From Carposina sasakii (Eukaryota; Arthropoda; Insecta; Lepidoptera; Carposinidae), in assembly GCA_014607495.2 (NCBI GenBank), contig CP053155.1:7626001-7690000 (forward strand): 64,000 bases of DNA, given 5' to 3'. Below the pieces are notes generated by a model. It saw only the letters and a program-made list of their open reading frames with translations, made no database searches and was not told the origin of the DNA. The position numbers and the translations under genes were made by a program. How positions within the stretch are numbered: the stretch's first letter is position 1; each line of letters opens with the position of its first letter. Below are positions 1 to 10,265 of this stretch, piece by piece.

Positions 1-219
1 TTCCAAATTCAAAATTGCTGGGAAATATGGAAACGACAGAACTTAAAAGGCATGCCTCGTAGTGTTAAATAATTTAGATCCTTTATTTTAAAAAGGTTAT
101 ACTTTAAAAAATGCACATTATTTAATCTATAGGCCATATTCTAGAGTTATAGATAAGAAGGGATAGAAAGCTAAGAGGGAAAAAATGGTAATAAATGTTG
201 CACTATGACAAACACTTAC

Positions 220-690
220 TTTTATTTCATCACTTATCAATCCATGTATTTCCGTAGTAGCTCTAATTATTCCCTCTTCATCTTCTGGGGCAGTAGCATC
301 CAGTGTTCGCAAGTCAAACCAGGACGGCATTCGGAATCCCGCATTCAGGGTCACTGGCATAGTTACTGCTGTTGGGCATATGACCTTAACATGTGGACCT
401 CGAATGGCAGCTATAGTGCTAGCCCATCCATGGCTGTAATATTAAACTTTTTAATTACAATACAAACCAAATTTTAATAAAGTATCTACAAATAATAACT
501 CCAGATAATTAGGTACTCACCCAGTATCTCCAAGACCATGTAAGAAAATAAGCTGAAACAACACCAAAGTGAAGAAAGTTTAGATATTATTTTAATTATT
601 ACATACCTATAATGTAGTCTTTCTTTAAAAATTACTTACTGAAGCTGTTTGTTTGGCGGTTGCCGCAATTATGACAGGGTTTGGTTCCAT
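220..690 (-). CDS. APT1: Acyl-protein thioesterase 1-like (lysophospholipase family), 5' part; gene truncated by the window edge
   Basis: Three coding exons on the minus strand: 690-640 (17 codons from ATG, MEPNPVIIAATAKQTAS), 552-521 and 433-220, joined by GT-AG introns in frame. The product reads through LIFLHGLGDTGHGWAST, then IRGPHVKVICPTA, GFRMPSWFDLR and EDEEGI. The HGLGDTGHGW oxyanion-loop segment and the MPSWFD segment are hallmarks of the APT1/LYPLA1 alpha/beta hydrolases, which remove palmitate from cytosolic proteins. Only about 99 of the family's roughly 220 residues are visible. The catalytic Ser (GFSQGG), Asp and His would lie in exons beyond position 1. The exon at 220 ends in a GTAAGT donor, so the gene continues left. 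No signal peptide, as expected for a cytosolic enzyme. Family identification is strong; LYPLA1 versus LYPLA2 orthology is not decided here. Confidence 0.9.
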
Positions 691-2208
691 TATTAAGATT
701 ATGAGAAAATCAATAAAACTAAATGTCCGCACTGTCCGCAAACTATGTACTGACAAAACGTTCAAGGCGGGTTTTATTTAGGTATCTTGGGGTGGCACTT
801 AGCAGTGATAATAATATTCGATTACGTATGTATTGTATGTGTATGTGGACTTAGTAATTAATAATCACAGACTACTTAGTGTACCGACGTATTAATAATA
901 AATAAACTTTGAACATTTGAACATGTAGGTGGGTATGATTATGTCTCAGATTAATGATATCAAAGAATTATACTACTCTCTACGAGAGAAATGATATACT
1001 TTTATGTATGTACCACAAACAAAGTAGAGTAGAGATGCTAACGCATACCATTAGTCCATTAGACCCATAGAAATGTATACAAGCTGGAAACAGCGCTTCT
1101 TACTAAAAACTGCCTCCCGAAAATTTGACCAATTTGACCTTGAAAAACTAGACGGGGAAAAAGTAGAGTGTACTCACAATTTAATTTTAATGGACATTTC
1201 ATTCAATGACATTTCTACCACGAACAACCCAAGTAACACAGGAAGCATTTTAACAAACGGATAATTAACTTATGTAGAACTTAAGGTTCGTAGAAACTCT
1301 TATATGAGTTTACCGAGCATCTTGATGCTTTATATGAGCATTTTCAAACCATTATGATGCTTTACACTTTATAAGGGGTGGATAATGGCATATCAAAATG
1401 ATTTTGTAATGCCTGTAGTTTTAGTGCATCAATACACAAAGCAGCTTTGCAGCTTTCAGCTGTTTTTAGTACATTTGGCTCTACAATTGCATTTTTAAAT
1501 AGGATATAAATGCTCAATGCTGTTTAGTAACATAAACATAAACCATTATGTCATGTAAATGCCATACAGCTTTTAGCTGTTTTTTATGTCTAAGGGTCTA
1601 CAATAGCATTTTTAAATAGTAAGATAATGCCTAATGCTGCATAATAGCATAAACTTGTGCTATTATAATGCATCGTAATTCCATTCTACAGCTTTGGGCT
1701 GTTTTAGTGCCCTTCGTTATTTAATAGCACTTTTAACTAGTAAGGAAATGCCTAGTATTGCTAAGTAGCATAAACGTGAATCAATGTAATGCTTGCATTT
1801 TTGAAGGTCAACTGAGTTCTTTTAAACAGCAAATTTTTATGGTGGATACATAATAATTAATAAGTAAAGATTAGATTATCCGTTTCTAAAGAAAAGTAGG
1901 AATAATTGCAGAGAACCCAATGGAATTTGTATTGGCCTAAAAATAGGTACGAGTAACATAAAATTTGCACAATTTACATTACACATTTACAAAATAAAAA
2001 AGGATGGTCTTAGCCATTGTGATATTGTCCGTGATCCTAAAGACCTGGAATGTAAATTGGTATATTTACGAGTACATAATTATGAATACTTATATTTTGT
2101 ACCACTATTGCATACGTACAAATAAGAAACGTTGTTTTAAGTGCTTTAGTGTCTTATTTAGATTAAAGGGATTTAACAACTATTAAATAAATAACCATTA
2201 AATATCTT
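691..2208. other. Intergenic stretch between APT1 and the next minus-strand gene
   Basis: AT-rich DNA. It carries the APT1 upstream region (691-900) and a diverged tandem repeat at about 1450-1796, listed separately. Short open frames such as 1073-1264 and 2004-2186 show no recognisable domain and are treated as chance. Confidence 0.6.
1450..1796. repeat. Diverged tandem repeat, about 110-120 bp unit, three copies
   Basis: Three successive units begin with cagctttcagctgttttt (1450), cagcttttagctgttttt (1567) and cagctttgggctgttttag (1689). Each continues with a run like ctacaatagcatttttaaat, then aatgcctaatgctg and a tagcataaac word. Unit lengths are about 117, 122 and 108 bp. Similar words (gatgctttatatgagca) before 1450 suggest an older degraded copy. 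No coding potential seen. Confidence 0.7.
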
Positions 2209-2928
2209 TTATTTTATTTGCACAAGTTTTTCCATCGTTCTTTGAAGCTGAGCATAAGAACGATAAATGTTTTTGTAATGAACGACAAATGTTTTGTGCT
2301 CTATCTGCCAGTAATTGATCCAGTGATATAATATTTCGGTAGCTGTAACGTTACTATAATCCATACGTGGGTTTCCTTGATTATCTGAAAATTTAAATTT
2401 TAGCACCTATACTAACTAGTGATTACAAAATGTTACAGTGACAGGCGCCACCAAGCTAGGCGTTTAAACCTTTTCTGGGTCCACCCAAAGCTACGCAGAG
2501 AAAATTATCACTAAAATTAATCCGCTCAGTAAATGGCGGCAGTAGGCGTAAAAGCGAGACAGACAGAGTTACTTTCACATTTATAATGTTATATATCATA
2601 ATAAAAAGTATAACATTTCAAAATAAATTCATTGTAGGGTCGGTCTCTTGTTATGGAAAAGTATGTGCACCCTACTCAAAAATATACAATACACAGAAAA
2701 TGTTTAAAAAGTCGCTTCAGAAGCAAATATTGGGATTATGAGGATAAGCAACTAACTAAATAAAGTTTTGTGACAAATATTTAAAAAAGCAAGAGTGAAT
2801 ATTGCCTAAAATTTGCCGTTTGAGTTTTTGCCTAGGGCCATAGTTTGGAAATTCAATTTTGTACTTACGAGTGATATAATAACTTGGATCCTGGATGCCA
2901 CTCGCTTCTGCAACCACGTACAATACAT
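2209..2928 (-). CDS. Small unidentified two-exon gene, about 85 aa
   Basis: Exon 1 is 2928-2869 (ATG, then YCTWLQKRVASRIQVIISL) with a GTAAGT donor. Exon 2 is 2406-2209 after a TATAG acceptor, in phase 0, and reads VLKFKFSDNQGNPRMDYSNV to a TAA stop; it includes ILYHWINYWQIEHKTFVVHY and ends QRTMEKLVQIK. An alternative uses the stronger TTTTCAG acceptor at 2385-2387 (exon from 2384) with a different frame in the upstream exon (GIQDPSYYIT joined to HNQGNPRMDY). That version has no ATG in the visible exon and would need another exon further upstream. Both models share the long exon-2 frame, whose composition looks coding (aromatic- and charge-patterned, possibly helical). I do not recognise the family. 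Confidence 0.5.
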
Positions 2929-3993
2929 TTCACTACTATATTTATATCAATACCACCAAAATATCTTATTTAATCCACACAAATATGCGAAGCGATTCAA
3001 ACAAATTGACTTGACATGATTTGACAAAATTGTCATGTGCTACCCAGGGATACCATTACATAGCAACAGAACATTCCCTAAAATACGGAATTTTTGCTAC
3101 CGCGAAGGTTTGTTTTATTATATTATGTACACTTTATTTATATTACAAATTACATTAAATATATTTCATTACTCTATTAAATATGTTAAACATTTTCAAA
3201 ACGAATCCAAGTTTTTCATGATAATATTATATTTATGCCTTTTTCAACGTCTTTACTTACATTATAGGGTATTTTTTTGCTGTGTAAGGGATCACTTGTG
3301 GGAAAACAAGGGGGGGAGGCTGTCATTTTTTCATGTTTCAATTTCTTGTTCAGAGCTTGGAATCCATCCTAAGAGGAGATACCAAATCCCTGATTAGACC
3401 ATATTGTTCCACACGATATGATTAAATTGGCAATTAATAAGGGAGGGAGCTATTACGTTCAAACCATCATGTTCAAACACACGCGACGGCCAAAGCATGA
3501 CAAACCGAATGACGTTTCTTTTTCGACAAACAAGGAAGGAATGAAATAGAAAGAAAAGTACATACATATGTACCTACTTGATAATTTTATTGTACAATAA
3601 ACAAAGCTATATCGTAAATACATATTTAGATGAAATATTTACTTTTTAAGCTTTACAATATACGTGTCTGGACTTACCAGGTATGTTCATTAGGTTTAAC
3701 TTGAAATATGACGACAGTTCGTGTTTAAACCAGTTTAAAACGCTCAAACAAAAACGCATTCACACGTATGTATGTGCCTTTGAAGTTTTGTAGAACCCAT
3801 AATATGTAGGCAATAATTTCTTTTTAATATGTCTATTAAGTTTATATGATGCCAAGTATCGTTATACAAACTGGTAATCATACTGATAACTAGTTGGCAT
3901 ACTTGCTGGTTGCTTTCTAACTAAATGAACTAAAGAGCCAGGAATGTATCCCTGCCTAAAGATATCTGTATCATAAAATTATTAATAAAGAAA
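2929..3993. other. Intergenic, nothing clearly functional
   Basis: AT-rich DNA upstream of the small minus-strand gene. The open frame at 3035-3397 is low-complexity and matches nothing known to me. Confidence 0.5.
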
Positions 3994-4040
3994 ATGGAAA
4001 AAATTCTTCACCCTAGTGGGAATCGAACTCACGAATCATC
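3975..4040 (-). mobile_element. tRNA-derived SINE fragment
   Basis: On the minus strand the stretch reads gagttcgattcccactaggg followed by an AT tail ending ttctttattaataa. The GTTCGATTCC core is a tRNA B-box (internal Pol III promoter). The same unit occurs on plus at 29143-29216 (gggttcgattcccactcggg plus the same tail). Both copies are fragments. Confidence 0.55.
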
Positions 4041-4132
4041 TCATCTATATATACAGAAAATTATACCATACCATGGCCATATGCATTTATTTGCTAATAT
4101 TTTTTTTATTTTGTATTTTTTTCTTCTATGCT

Positions 4133-4380
4133 GCTTTGAGAGTGAAAAAAAAAGTATAATACTACAGCTGCTTCCCTTCCTGAGCATATTGTACAAGTCA
4201 ATAGAGGGACAAGAGGGTCTTGGTGTTTTGTAGGCGATGGGCTGACCACCTGTCACTACTAACCGAACTTGTACATCTCAACTATACCCTCAAAATTGGT
4301 CAGAAGTGGCACCATGTGGTTCTATCGGCCCTTGGTGCTCTGCCTACCCCCCGGTATAATATGTTATATGTATGTATGTA
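4133..4380 (+). mobile_element. SINE family A, copy 1
   Basis: About 248 bp beginning cttctatgctgctttgagag and ending in an ATGT-repeat tail. Near-identical copies lie at 23937-24192, 30347-30610 and 54317-54582, all on plus. The shared core includes acaagagggtcttggtgttt and gaacttgtacatctcaacta. Here the flanks are both T-rich (gtattttttt / gtattttttg), so a target duplication is likely but not provable. Confidence 0.75.
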
Positions 4381-4503
4381 TTTTTTGCTAAAATGTGCTG
4401 ATAGTGTCCTTTATTGTGATATTTAGTAATAGTTTTACCAACAATATCTTCTGTCACCACCACCATTTTCAGATCAATTCTTTATCAGCATGGCTTATAT
4501 ATA

Positions 4504-4822
4504 CAGTAATACCCCGCTTTACGCGAGGGATATGTTCCGGATAAAATCGTGTTAACTGAAATTCGCTTATATCAAGGTTTATGATTAAACATATTCAAAA
4601 TTTAATCTTTGCCATAGAACAAAGTCGTAGTAGGGGAATCCCCAGTTCTTCAATCAGAATGTTCAGAGGACGCGAGGATTCCCGCGACCAAAGGGGAGTT
4701 AATGACTAAATTATATTTATACACATTCTTTCGCATTATGCGAAGCATTTAAATGTGAATTTTAAAATTCGCGTTATAGTGAAACCGCGCATAATGGGGT
4801 CGCGTAAAGTGGGGTATTACTG
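4504..4822. mobile_element. Tc1/mariner-pogo-type MITE, 319 bp
   Basis: Terminal inverted repeats: left cagtaataccccgctttacg, right end the reverse complement of cagtaataccccactttacg. Both sides are flanked by TA (4502-4503 and 4823-4824), the target duplication of Tc1/mariner/pogo elements. The interior has no open frame. It sits just upstream of the splice acceptor of the OSER1-like exon (AG at 4874-4875), so it is probably inside that gene's 5' UTR intron. Confidence 0.8.
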
Positions 4823-4880
4823 TATATATATATCAGTCTTATTCTTATCATATAACAGAAACTCTTTTATTTCAGGAATA

Positions 4881-5495
4881 ATGGCAAAGGATGATACATT
4901 GGGGGTGGAGATGGGAAAGCTAGAAATAGAACCTCAAAATAATAAAGATTCTAAAGATTGTAATCCATTTCATTTGCAACAGAGAAATTTGTTTATTACT
5001 AAACCTCTCACCCAAAATCTACAATGTACATGTTCTATACGGAAAAAGAGTAAATGCTATTCTACACACAAAAAAAAAATTAACAGATTAATTAGAGAGC
5101 CTACTTTGAAGTTGATCCGAAAAACTGGAGACATTGAAAATATATTTCAAATTACATTAAGGAAAACTGTTCCCCCAAGTGTACACAGACAGGTTAATTC
5201 TGATAGTATTAGTTTGTGCACCTTAGTTGACAATTGTAACCAGTTGAAAATATCCTCAGAATCTTCTCAACTAAACTCAACTCAAGAGCTAAGAAACAAG
5301 AAGACTGTTCAGAAAACTATGACACAGTGTAGACAAAGTCAGGGTACTTCAGAGAAAAGTATTGCAGGTACATGTTCACAACAAGTGCTAAACCCACCTT
5401 GTGACATAACAATTGATGAACTAGCCAGTTACTTTGAAACACTGGTGCATATACCTAAGAAAATGTCTTCTATGGCTGAAATGATGTATATTTAA
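4881..5495 (+). CDS. OSER1: OSER1-like oxidative-stress-responsive protein, 204 aa
   Basis: Single coding exon. The frame is open from 4755, but a TTTATTTCAG acceptor ends at 4875 and the first ATG after it (4881, MAKDDTLGVEMGKLEI) is the likely start, leaving a short 5' UTR tail in the exon. Residues 45-75 are rich in Cys/Lys (CTCSIRKKSKC), the middle is Ser/Gln-rich and polar, and the C-terminus reads TIDELASYFETLVHIPKKM followed by SSMAEMMYI. That tail (IPKKMS.MAEMMY) is the conserved end of the OSER1/C20orf111 family as I recall it. Family members are FoxO-linked stress and longevity factors without known enzymatic activity. Identification rests mainly on the C-terminal motif. A 5' non-coding exon is expected upstream but was not located. 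AT-rich 3' UTR follows. Confidence 0.7.
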   Translation: MAKDDTLGVEMGKLEIEPQNNKDSKDCNPFHLQQRNLFITKPLTQNLQCTCSIRKKSKCYSTHKKKINRLIREPTLKLIRKTGDIENIFQITLRKTVPPSVHRQVNSDSISLCTLVDNCNQLKISSESSQLNSTQELRNKKTVQKTMTQCRQSQGTSEKSIAGTCSQQVLNPPCDITIDELASYFETLVHIPKKMSSMAEMMYI

Positions 5496-5685
5496 TGAAA
5501 CGATATGTTTAGATAAGTAATTAAATATAATTACCTATGTATAATACAATATTTTTTTCTGAATCAATTTTATTACTATAATTTAATATATGTGAATTAT
5601 TTTGTGTTATTGCCAACCAGATATTTTACTTACCATTGTAATGTTAGCTAAATAACACTGTCTATTATATATTATAATATATAGA

Positions 5686-5996
5686 CAGTGGCGGATTTAC
5701 AAATTTTCAAGGTATAGGCTGAATAGTTTTTGCCGCCCTTGCCTCAACAATTGTCATATCATACATTATTTTTACAATGCAACAATTTCGTTGAAATTGC
5801 ACGTAAAATAATTTTTCGGTATATTTTTGAGACAAAATTTGTTGCAGACTTCTATCTGTAAGACATCAGAAAACCGTCATAGAAAAATATTTTTGATTTC
5901 TGAGGTAAAAAAAAAAATCGTTCCCCAAATTTGCCGCCCCCAAAATCTGCCGCCCTAGGCTCGAGCCTACTCAGCCTGCTGGTAAATCCGTCACTG
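5686..5996. mobile_element. hAT-type MITE, 311 bp, with perfect 8-bp target duplication
   Basis: Left end cagtggcggatttac; the right end is the reverse complement of cagtgacggatttac. The element is flanked on both sides by tatataga (5678-5685 and 5997-6004). A CAG start and 8-bp duplication fit the hAT superfamily. No coding capacity. Confidence 0.88.
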
Positions 5997-6004
5997 TATA
6001 TAGA

Positions 6005-7067
6005 GCATTGAAGTGGGATGGTTATTCTTTACAACCATTACTGTCATGCATACAGTCCGTTTGCTAAGCTACGGTTAAATGAATCATATCATGTAGGTAG
6101 ATTTTTATAACCCTGAATGTAAACATACAATAGGGTCGATTCCGGCAGTCACACTTAAACCTAAATCTTAGTCAGGTCTATCTCTCCGCAATTAAGCGTC
6201 GCCGGCATCTCTAAAAAGTCTAGAAGACGCAAATACGTAGTCAACGGCACTGAATGTGTTAATAGATAGAATGATTCACAAGGAAGGTTTATATTGTACG
6301 TGTAAAATAAATAACATAAGGTGTTGCTCGCCAGTTCTGCTAGCTGGAACTTTGGCTCGACACGCTACCGCATATCTAGATAACTAGGGACCCGCCCCGG
6401 CTTCCCACGGGAGTAATGCACTCTTACGCGGGCGAAGCTGTAGGTGATCGCTAGTTTTCTATATGTACCTATTTGTATACCAGAGTGAAGGCATCAAACT
6501 TAATTTAACTCTTTAGATAAGTTTAATAATAAAATTTGAAAAAAAATCATGATATTTCATTAAATAGGTACCTACCTACACATAAATTAACAATGGCCTT
6601 AAATTAATTAATTGAATTTACAATAAAAAACTTGGGACTGTCATCATCATGTTACTACTTCGATGAGGACTGGATTGTTTTCGTATTTGGGAAGTTAGCC
6701 AAATACTTAAGTACCTACATGAATACACACGACTGTGTTCCCGAAATGAGGCATCCAGAACTGCAGGATCATAAAGGAGATCCTATAGCCGCTAATAGGT
6801 ATTAGTAATAAATAATTAAAGCCCTGGGAATGTCGCCTAACCCCCCGGGTCGCTGTCGTCGTGGTGGCCTTTAAGATTGGTGCTAGTGTTTATGTGCCTT
6901 GTGTTTCGTATATTTTCATTTCAACTGATGTGTACGAACACCGTGCACAAAAAGGTAACTAGATAACCAAAGACATCTATGCAGTGCGTACATATTATCT
7001 TATTTCTATGAGGAAATATGCGTTAGCATCTCTCTACTTAGTTTGTGGAGGAAATGCATGCGAGCAC
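6005..7067. other. Gene-free stretch with several repeat fragments
   Basis: Contains a truncated copy of the GGTCGATTCCGG MITE (6133-6172), a fragment related to a segment at 35237-35320 in the opposite orientation (about 6200-6265, key word acgtatttgcgtc), an RTE-like LINE 3' tail (about 6380-6460, gacccgccccggcttcccac and gcgggcgaagct) and a fragment of the gtgttcccgaaatg repeat (6733-6790). No gene seen. Confidence 0.5.
6133..6172. mobile_element. Fragment of the GGTCGATTCCGG MITE family
   Basis: Starts gggtcgattccggcagtcac directly after TA (6131-6132), matching the terminus of the complete copy at 19531-19674. The match fades by about 6180. Confidence 0.6.
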
Positions 7068-7300
7068 GTTACGTCTAGTGATGTGTCGAAGATCCATATC
7101 CGAGGCAAAAGAAAGATCCGCATCCGTTACTTTTTTGGCGGATCTTTTACGGATCTTCTTACTTAATTAAAATTCTTTTTATATGTGATTAGATAGCAAC
7201 AAAAAAGTATTCAATTCAATACAGATATTTTTATTTTTCTTAAAATCATTTATAATTTGGCTCCTTTATGTTGCAAACTTTATAGTTATTAGTTACTATA

Positions 7301-7753
7301 CTGGGTGTAAAAAGACAACTTTAATCTATAATTCTTTATTGTACACAGAAAAAAAACACACAAGATACAATAACTTTGTTCTTTTAATACCTCGTATTCT
7401 TTGTAACATTACAATATTTTTTTTCTATGGAAGCTCCCATGGGAAACCACGGGTTCCCAAGACATTGAGGTCCAAAGTTACATTAATGTTATCATTTTTT
7501 TTTTACATAAATCCACCTGAAATCGGTTAACAATCATTTTTTCATAAATACCACGTCAAAATGTTATAATGTTAGTTTTGTAGGTACATTTGTATTTTGC
7601 ACATCAAACGAATACTTACATTGCTTGCAATAAAATGGCAGTATTTTTTCATAATTTTTTTGTTGTTTCCCAGGGTTGGTTCCATAGAAGAAAATGGTAT
7701 CCTTACAAAGAATACGAGGTATTAAAAAAACATTGTTGTCTTTTTACACCCTG
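7301..7753. mobile_element. Tc1/mariner-type MITE (GGGTGTAAAAAGACAAC family), copy 1
   Basis: Left end ctgggtgtaaaaagacaac after TA; the right end is the reverse complement of cagggtgtaaaaagacaac before TA. The inner arms are also palindromic (taatacctcgtattctttgt against its complement near 7705). A shorter relative is at 31552-31794. It is nested inside the 7076-10399 hAT element. Confidence 0.75.
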
Positions 7754-8069
7754 TATACATACAGGATGTAACATAAAAGGTATTTTAGGCCAAAAGCTAT
7801 GTAAATAGCCCACTAAAGAGAACCTATCCACAAAATTTCAGCCTTGAAAACACACATTTTCTTTATTAATAATTTTATAAGATATTAAAAATCTCAGTAC
7901 CTGAACATGGCTTGCATGTTATAAAACAAGTAGCAAGGGTTGGCTGATGAGATGAGATCATATCATAATTCATAACCTAGAGCCTGCCTATCTTCTAAAA
8001 AATAAGCAGACGAAGTTTATTTTTTTAGCAATAACTGTGACTTACTTATGGAATGAAATATGTAGGTAT

Positions 8070-8336
8070 AATCAAAGTCGCCGCCATTTTGAACTTTTTA
8101 GTAAATGCTCGAATTGCCATGAAAATCGATATCTGACGGTCTTTTAAGTTCCCAAACACATTTCCGATGTCAAAAATAAATAGCCGCCATTTTCAACTTT
8201 TTAGTTAAGAGCTGGATTGCTTCCAAAAACGATATCTGAGGTTCCTTGCAGTTCCCAAACACATTTCCGATGTCAAAAATAATTAAAGTGGCCGCCATTT
8301 TGAACTTTTTAGTTAAGAGCCGGGTTGCTTCCAAAA
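8070..8336 (-). repeat. Minisatellite arm (left), about 104-bp unit, inverted relative to 9297-9870
   Basis: Repeated words on the minus strand are gacatcggaaatgtgtttgg and ttcaaaatggcggc. Occurrences of acacatttccgatgtc lie about 104 bp apart (near 8157 and 8261). The outermost unit (catgaaaatcgatatctgac, with gtcttttaagttcccaaaca) is the reverse complement of the outermost unit of the right arm. Confidence 0.75.
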
Positions 8337-8354
8337 TCTATATCAAAGTCGCCG

Positions 8355-8724
8355 CTTGCCACTTCAGCTTGCTGGACCGTTGAGCTATGTCGGTGATCTT
8401 TGTACGTCTGCAGATTTCCTCATTTCTGATTCGATCACGCAGAGTGATCCCGAGCATAGCTCTCTCCATCGCTCGCTGTGCGATCCTGAGATTCTTTATG
8501 AGATTATTTATAGAGACCACGTCTCGGCACCGTAGATCATGACCGGCAGCTCGCACTGGTTGAATACCTTCGTCTTTACTGGGATATCTTGGACACAAAT
8601 AACCTTGTCGTTTTCCGAACGCTGGCCAGCCGAGTTGGATTCGCCGATTTACCTCCTTCTCAAATTTGGACCTACCTAGTTTGACCGTCTGTCCTAGGTA
8701 AACATACTCGTCAACACTCGTCAA
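8355..8724 (-). pseudogene. RTE-type LINE reverse-transcriptase C-terminal fragment, frameshifted
   Basis: Minus-strand translation reads VDEYVYLGQTVKLG, FEKEVNRRIQLGWPAFGK, then an out-of-frame middle part, then LRIAQRAMERAMLGITLRDR and RTKITDIAQRSSKLKWQ. These are the end-of-RT motifs of RTE-clade LINEs. The second copy (22416-22900) supplies the expected downstream GHIARRTDGRW, which is cut off here at about 8355 where minisatellite sequence resumes. Damaged and truncated at both ends. Confidence 0.8.
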
Positions 8725-9296
8725 TTTCTATTTCATTTATTCATTCATTCATTATATTTACATATTTATTATATAACACAATATCAAACACTACACACAC
8801 ATATAATCTACATACAAGCACAATACATAAACATCAACATACAAAACGCATCCACAAGCATAGTTGGGCGATATCCGTAGTATGCGCACGCACCTCTATA
8901 ATACCTACATAGATTCTCGCTATCTACCTATGTACTCGCATGCTTAGATCTTCAAACTGCGCAACGGATTTTAATGGTTGTTTTTTTAAAGGGTTATATA
9001 TGATATTCCTTTTATATATTATTAAATTTTCTTTGTACTTAATGGTTTGCTGGACGAAATCTCTTTTAGAGATAAGCTCGTCTTTGTACTATTTCTTTAC
9101 AACTTACTGTCTATGATAAAAATTTATGTGTACAATAAAGAATACTAAGAGTTTTTACCTAGTTGACTATAAAAGTTTAAATGGCTTATATTTTATAGAT
9201 TTTAATGTTCGACATGAGTTTAGCAACTAAGTACATGAATGGCGATATTGACTTTGAAAGCAATTGGACAATTAAACTATTATTTTTTCTGAGGCC
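8725..9296. other. AT-rich core of the composite element
   Basis: Contains CATT and ACAC simple-sequence runs (about 8735-8830) and unrecognised AT-rich sequence. No gene seen. Confidence 0.4.
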
Positions 9297-9870
9297 GGAA
9301 ATGTGTTTGCGAATTGCAAGGACCGTCAGATAATAATTTTGTATACAATCCGACCCTTAACTAAAATGTTCAAAATGTTTGGGAACTGTAAGGAATCTGA
9401 AACATCGATTTTGAACGCAATGCGGCCCTTAACTAAAAAGTTAAAAATGGCGGCCACTTTTATTATTTTTGACATCAGAAATGTGTTTTGGAATTGCCAG
9501 GAACTCCAGATATCGAAATAGAAGGCAATCCAGCTCTTAACAAATAAGTTCAAAATGGCGGCCACTTTTATTATTTTTGACACCGGAAATGTGTTTGGGA
9601 ACTTTCAGAAAACTCAAATATCGAAATTGAAGGCAATCGGCCCTTAACTAAAAAGTTCAAAATGGTGGCCACTTTTATTATTTTTGACATCGGAAATGTG
9701 TTTTGGAAGTGCCACGAACCCCAGATATCGAAATTGAAGGCAATCCGGCCCTTAACTAAAAAGTTCAAAATGGCGGCTGCTTTTATTATTTTTGACATCG
9801 GAAATGTGTTTGGGTACTTAAAAGACCGATATCGATTTTCATGGCAATTCGACCATTAAATATTAAATTG
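9297..9870 (+). repeat. Minisatellite arm (right), 103-111 bp unit, about five copies
   Basis: The word gaaatgtgttt recurs near 9299, 9480, 9589, 9692 and 9803. Each unit carries ccttaactaaaaagttcaaa, then atggcggccacttttattat and tttgacatcgg. The array opposes the left arm at 8070-8336, so the two can pair as a stem around the LINE fragment. Apparent open frames in both strands here are repeat translations, not genes. Confidence 0.8.
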
Positions 9871-10188
9871 AACTTTTTCAATTATCTCAATGGCTCAAAA
9901 TCAGTAATATTATTATTCGGCAATACAAAACGCGTTGGAACAATCGCAATTGTTTCCAATAATCATTGTGTGCTCATGATCATGTCTAAAGAAAATGATA
10001 AAATAATGCGAAAAAATCGGAACATAGTCCGTTCATTATTTTTAAGAGTCTTTGAGGGCTATAAATTTTATAGCTGGCAATTCAATTGAACTGTCAAACT
10101 CACCTCGTTCGCGCTATTTTTAAAATTGAAAATGATAAATTATTTCTTTCATTATTTATTAAAATATGGATAATTCTGCGTTACTTAC

Positions 10189-10265
10189 CGATGATAACTT
10201 ATTTCCGCCGAAGATTTTAGGCGTCCTTTGTAATTACGACAAACTTTTACTGCGCAACACGCCAT
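10189..10265 (-). pseudogene. First exon of a THAP-domain protein (probable transposase remnant)
   Basis: From ATG at 10265: MACCAVKVCRNYKGRLKSSA then EISYHR, ending in a GTAAGT donor at 10188-10183. The CX4C pair (Cys4, Cys9) and the ISYHR end match the start of the C2CH THAP zinc finger (usually C-X2-4-C ... ISFHRFP). The second Cys and His would be in a later exon that is not visible. Its place 134 bp inside the right terminus of the 7076-10399 element suggests it is the 5' end of that element's lost transposase. THAP fingers are known in P-element transposase and in the hAT-related THAP12. Confidence 0.6.

Noticed and set aside
1300..1800. Possible CRISPR-like or regularly spaced array
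   Set aside because: Units are contiguous and diverged with no unique spacers; it is an ordinary tandem repeat in a eukaryotic genome.
3035..3397. 120-codon open frame on plus
   Set aside because: AT-rich, low-complexity hydrophobic translation without start context, domain or splice support.
9326..9859. Repeated open frames on both strands (ILNFLVKGRIAF type)
   Set aside because: They are translations of the minisatellite unit; similarity among them is due to the DNA repeat, not protein constraint.
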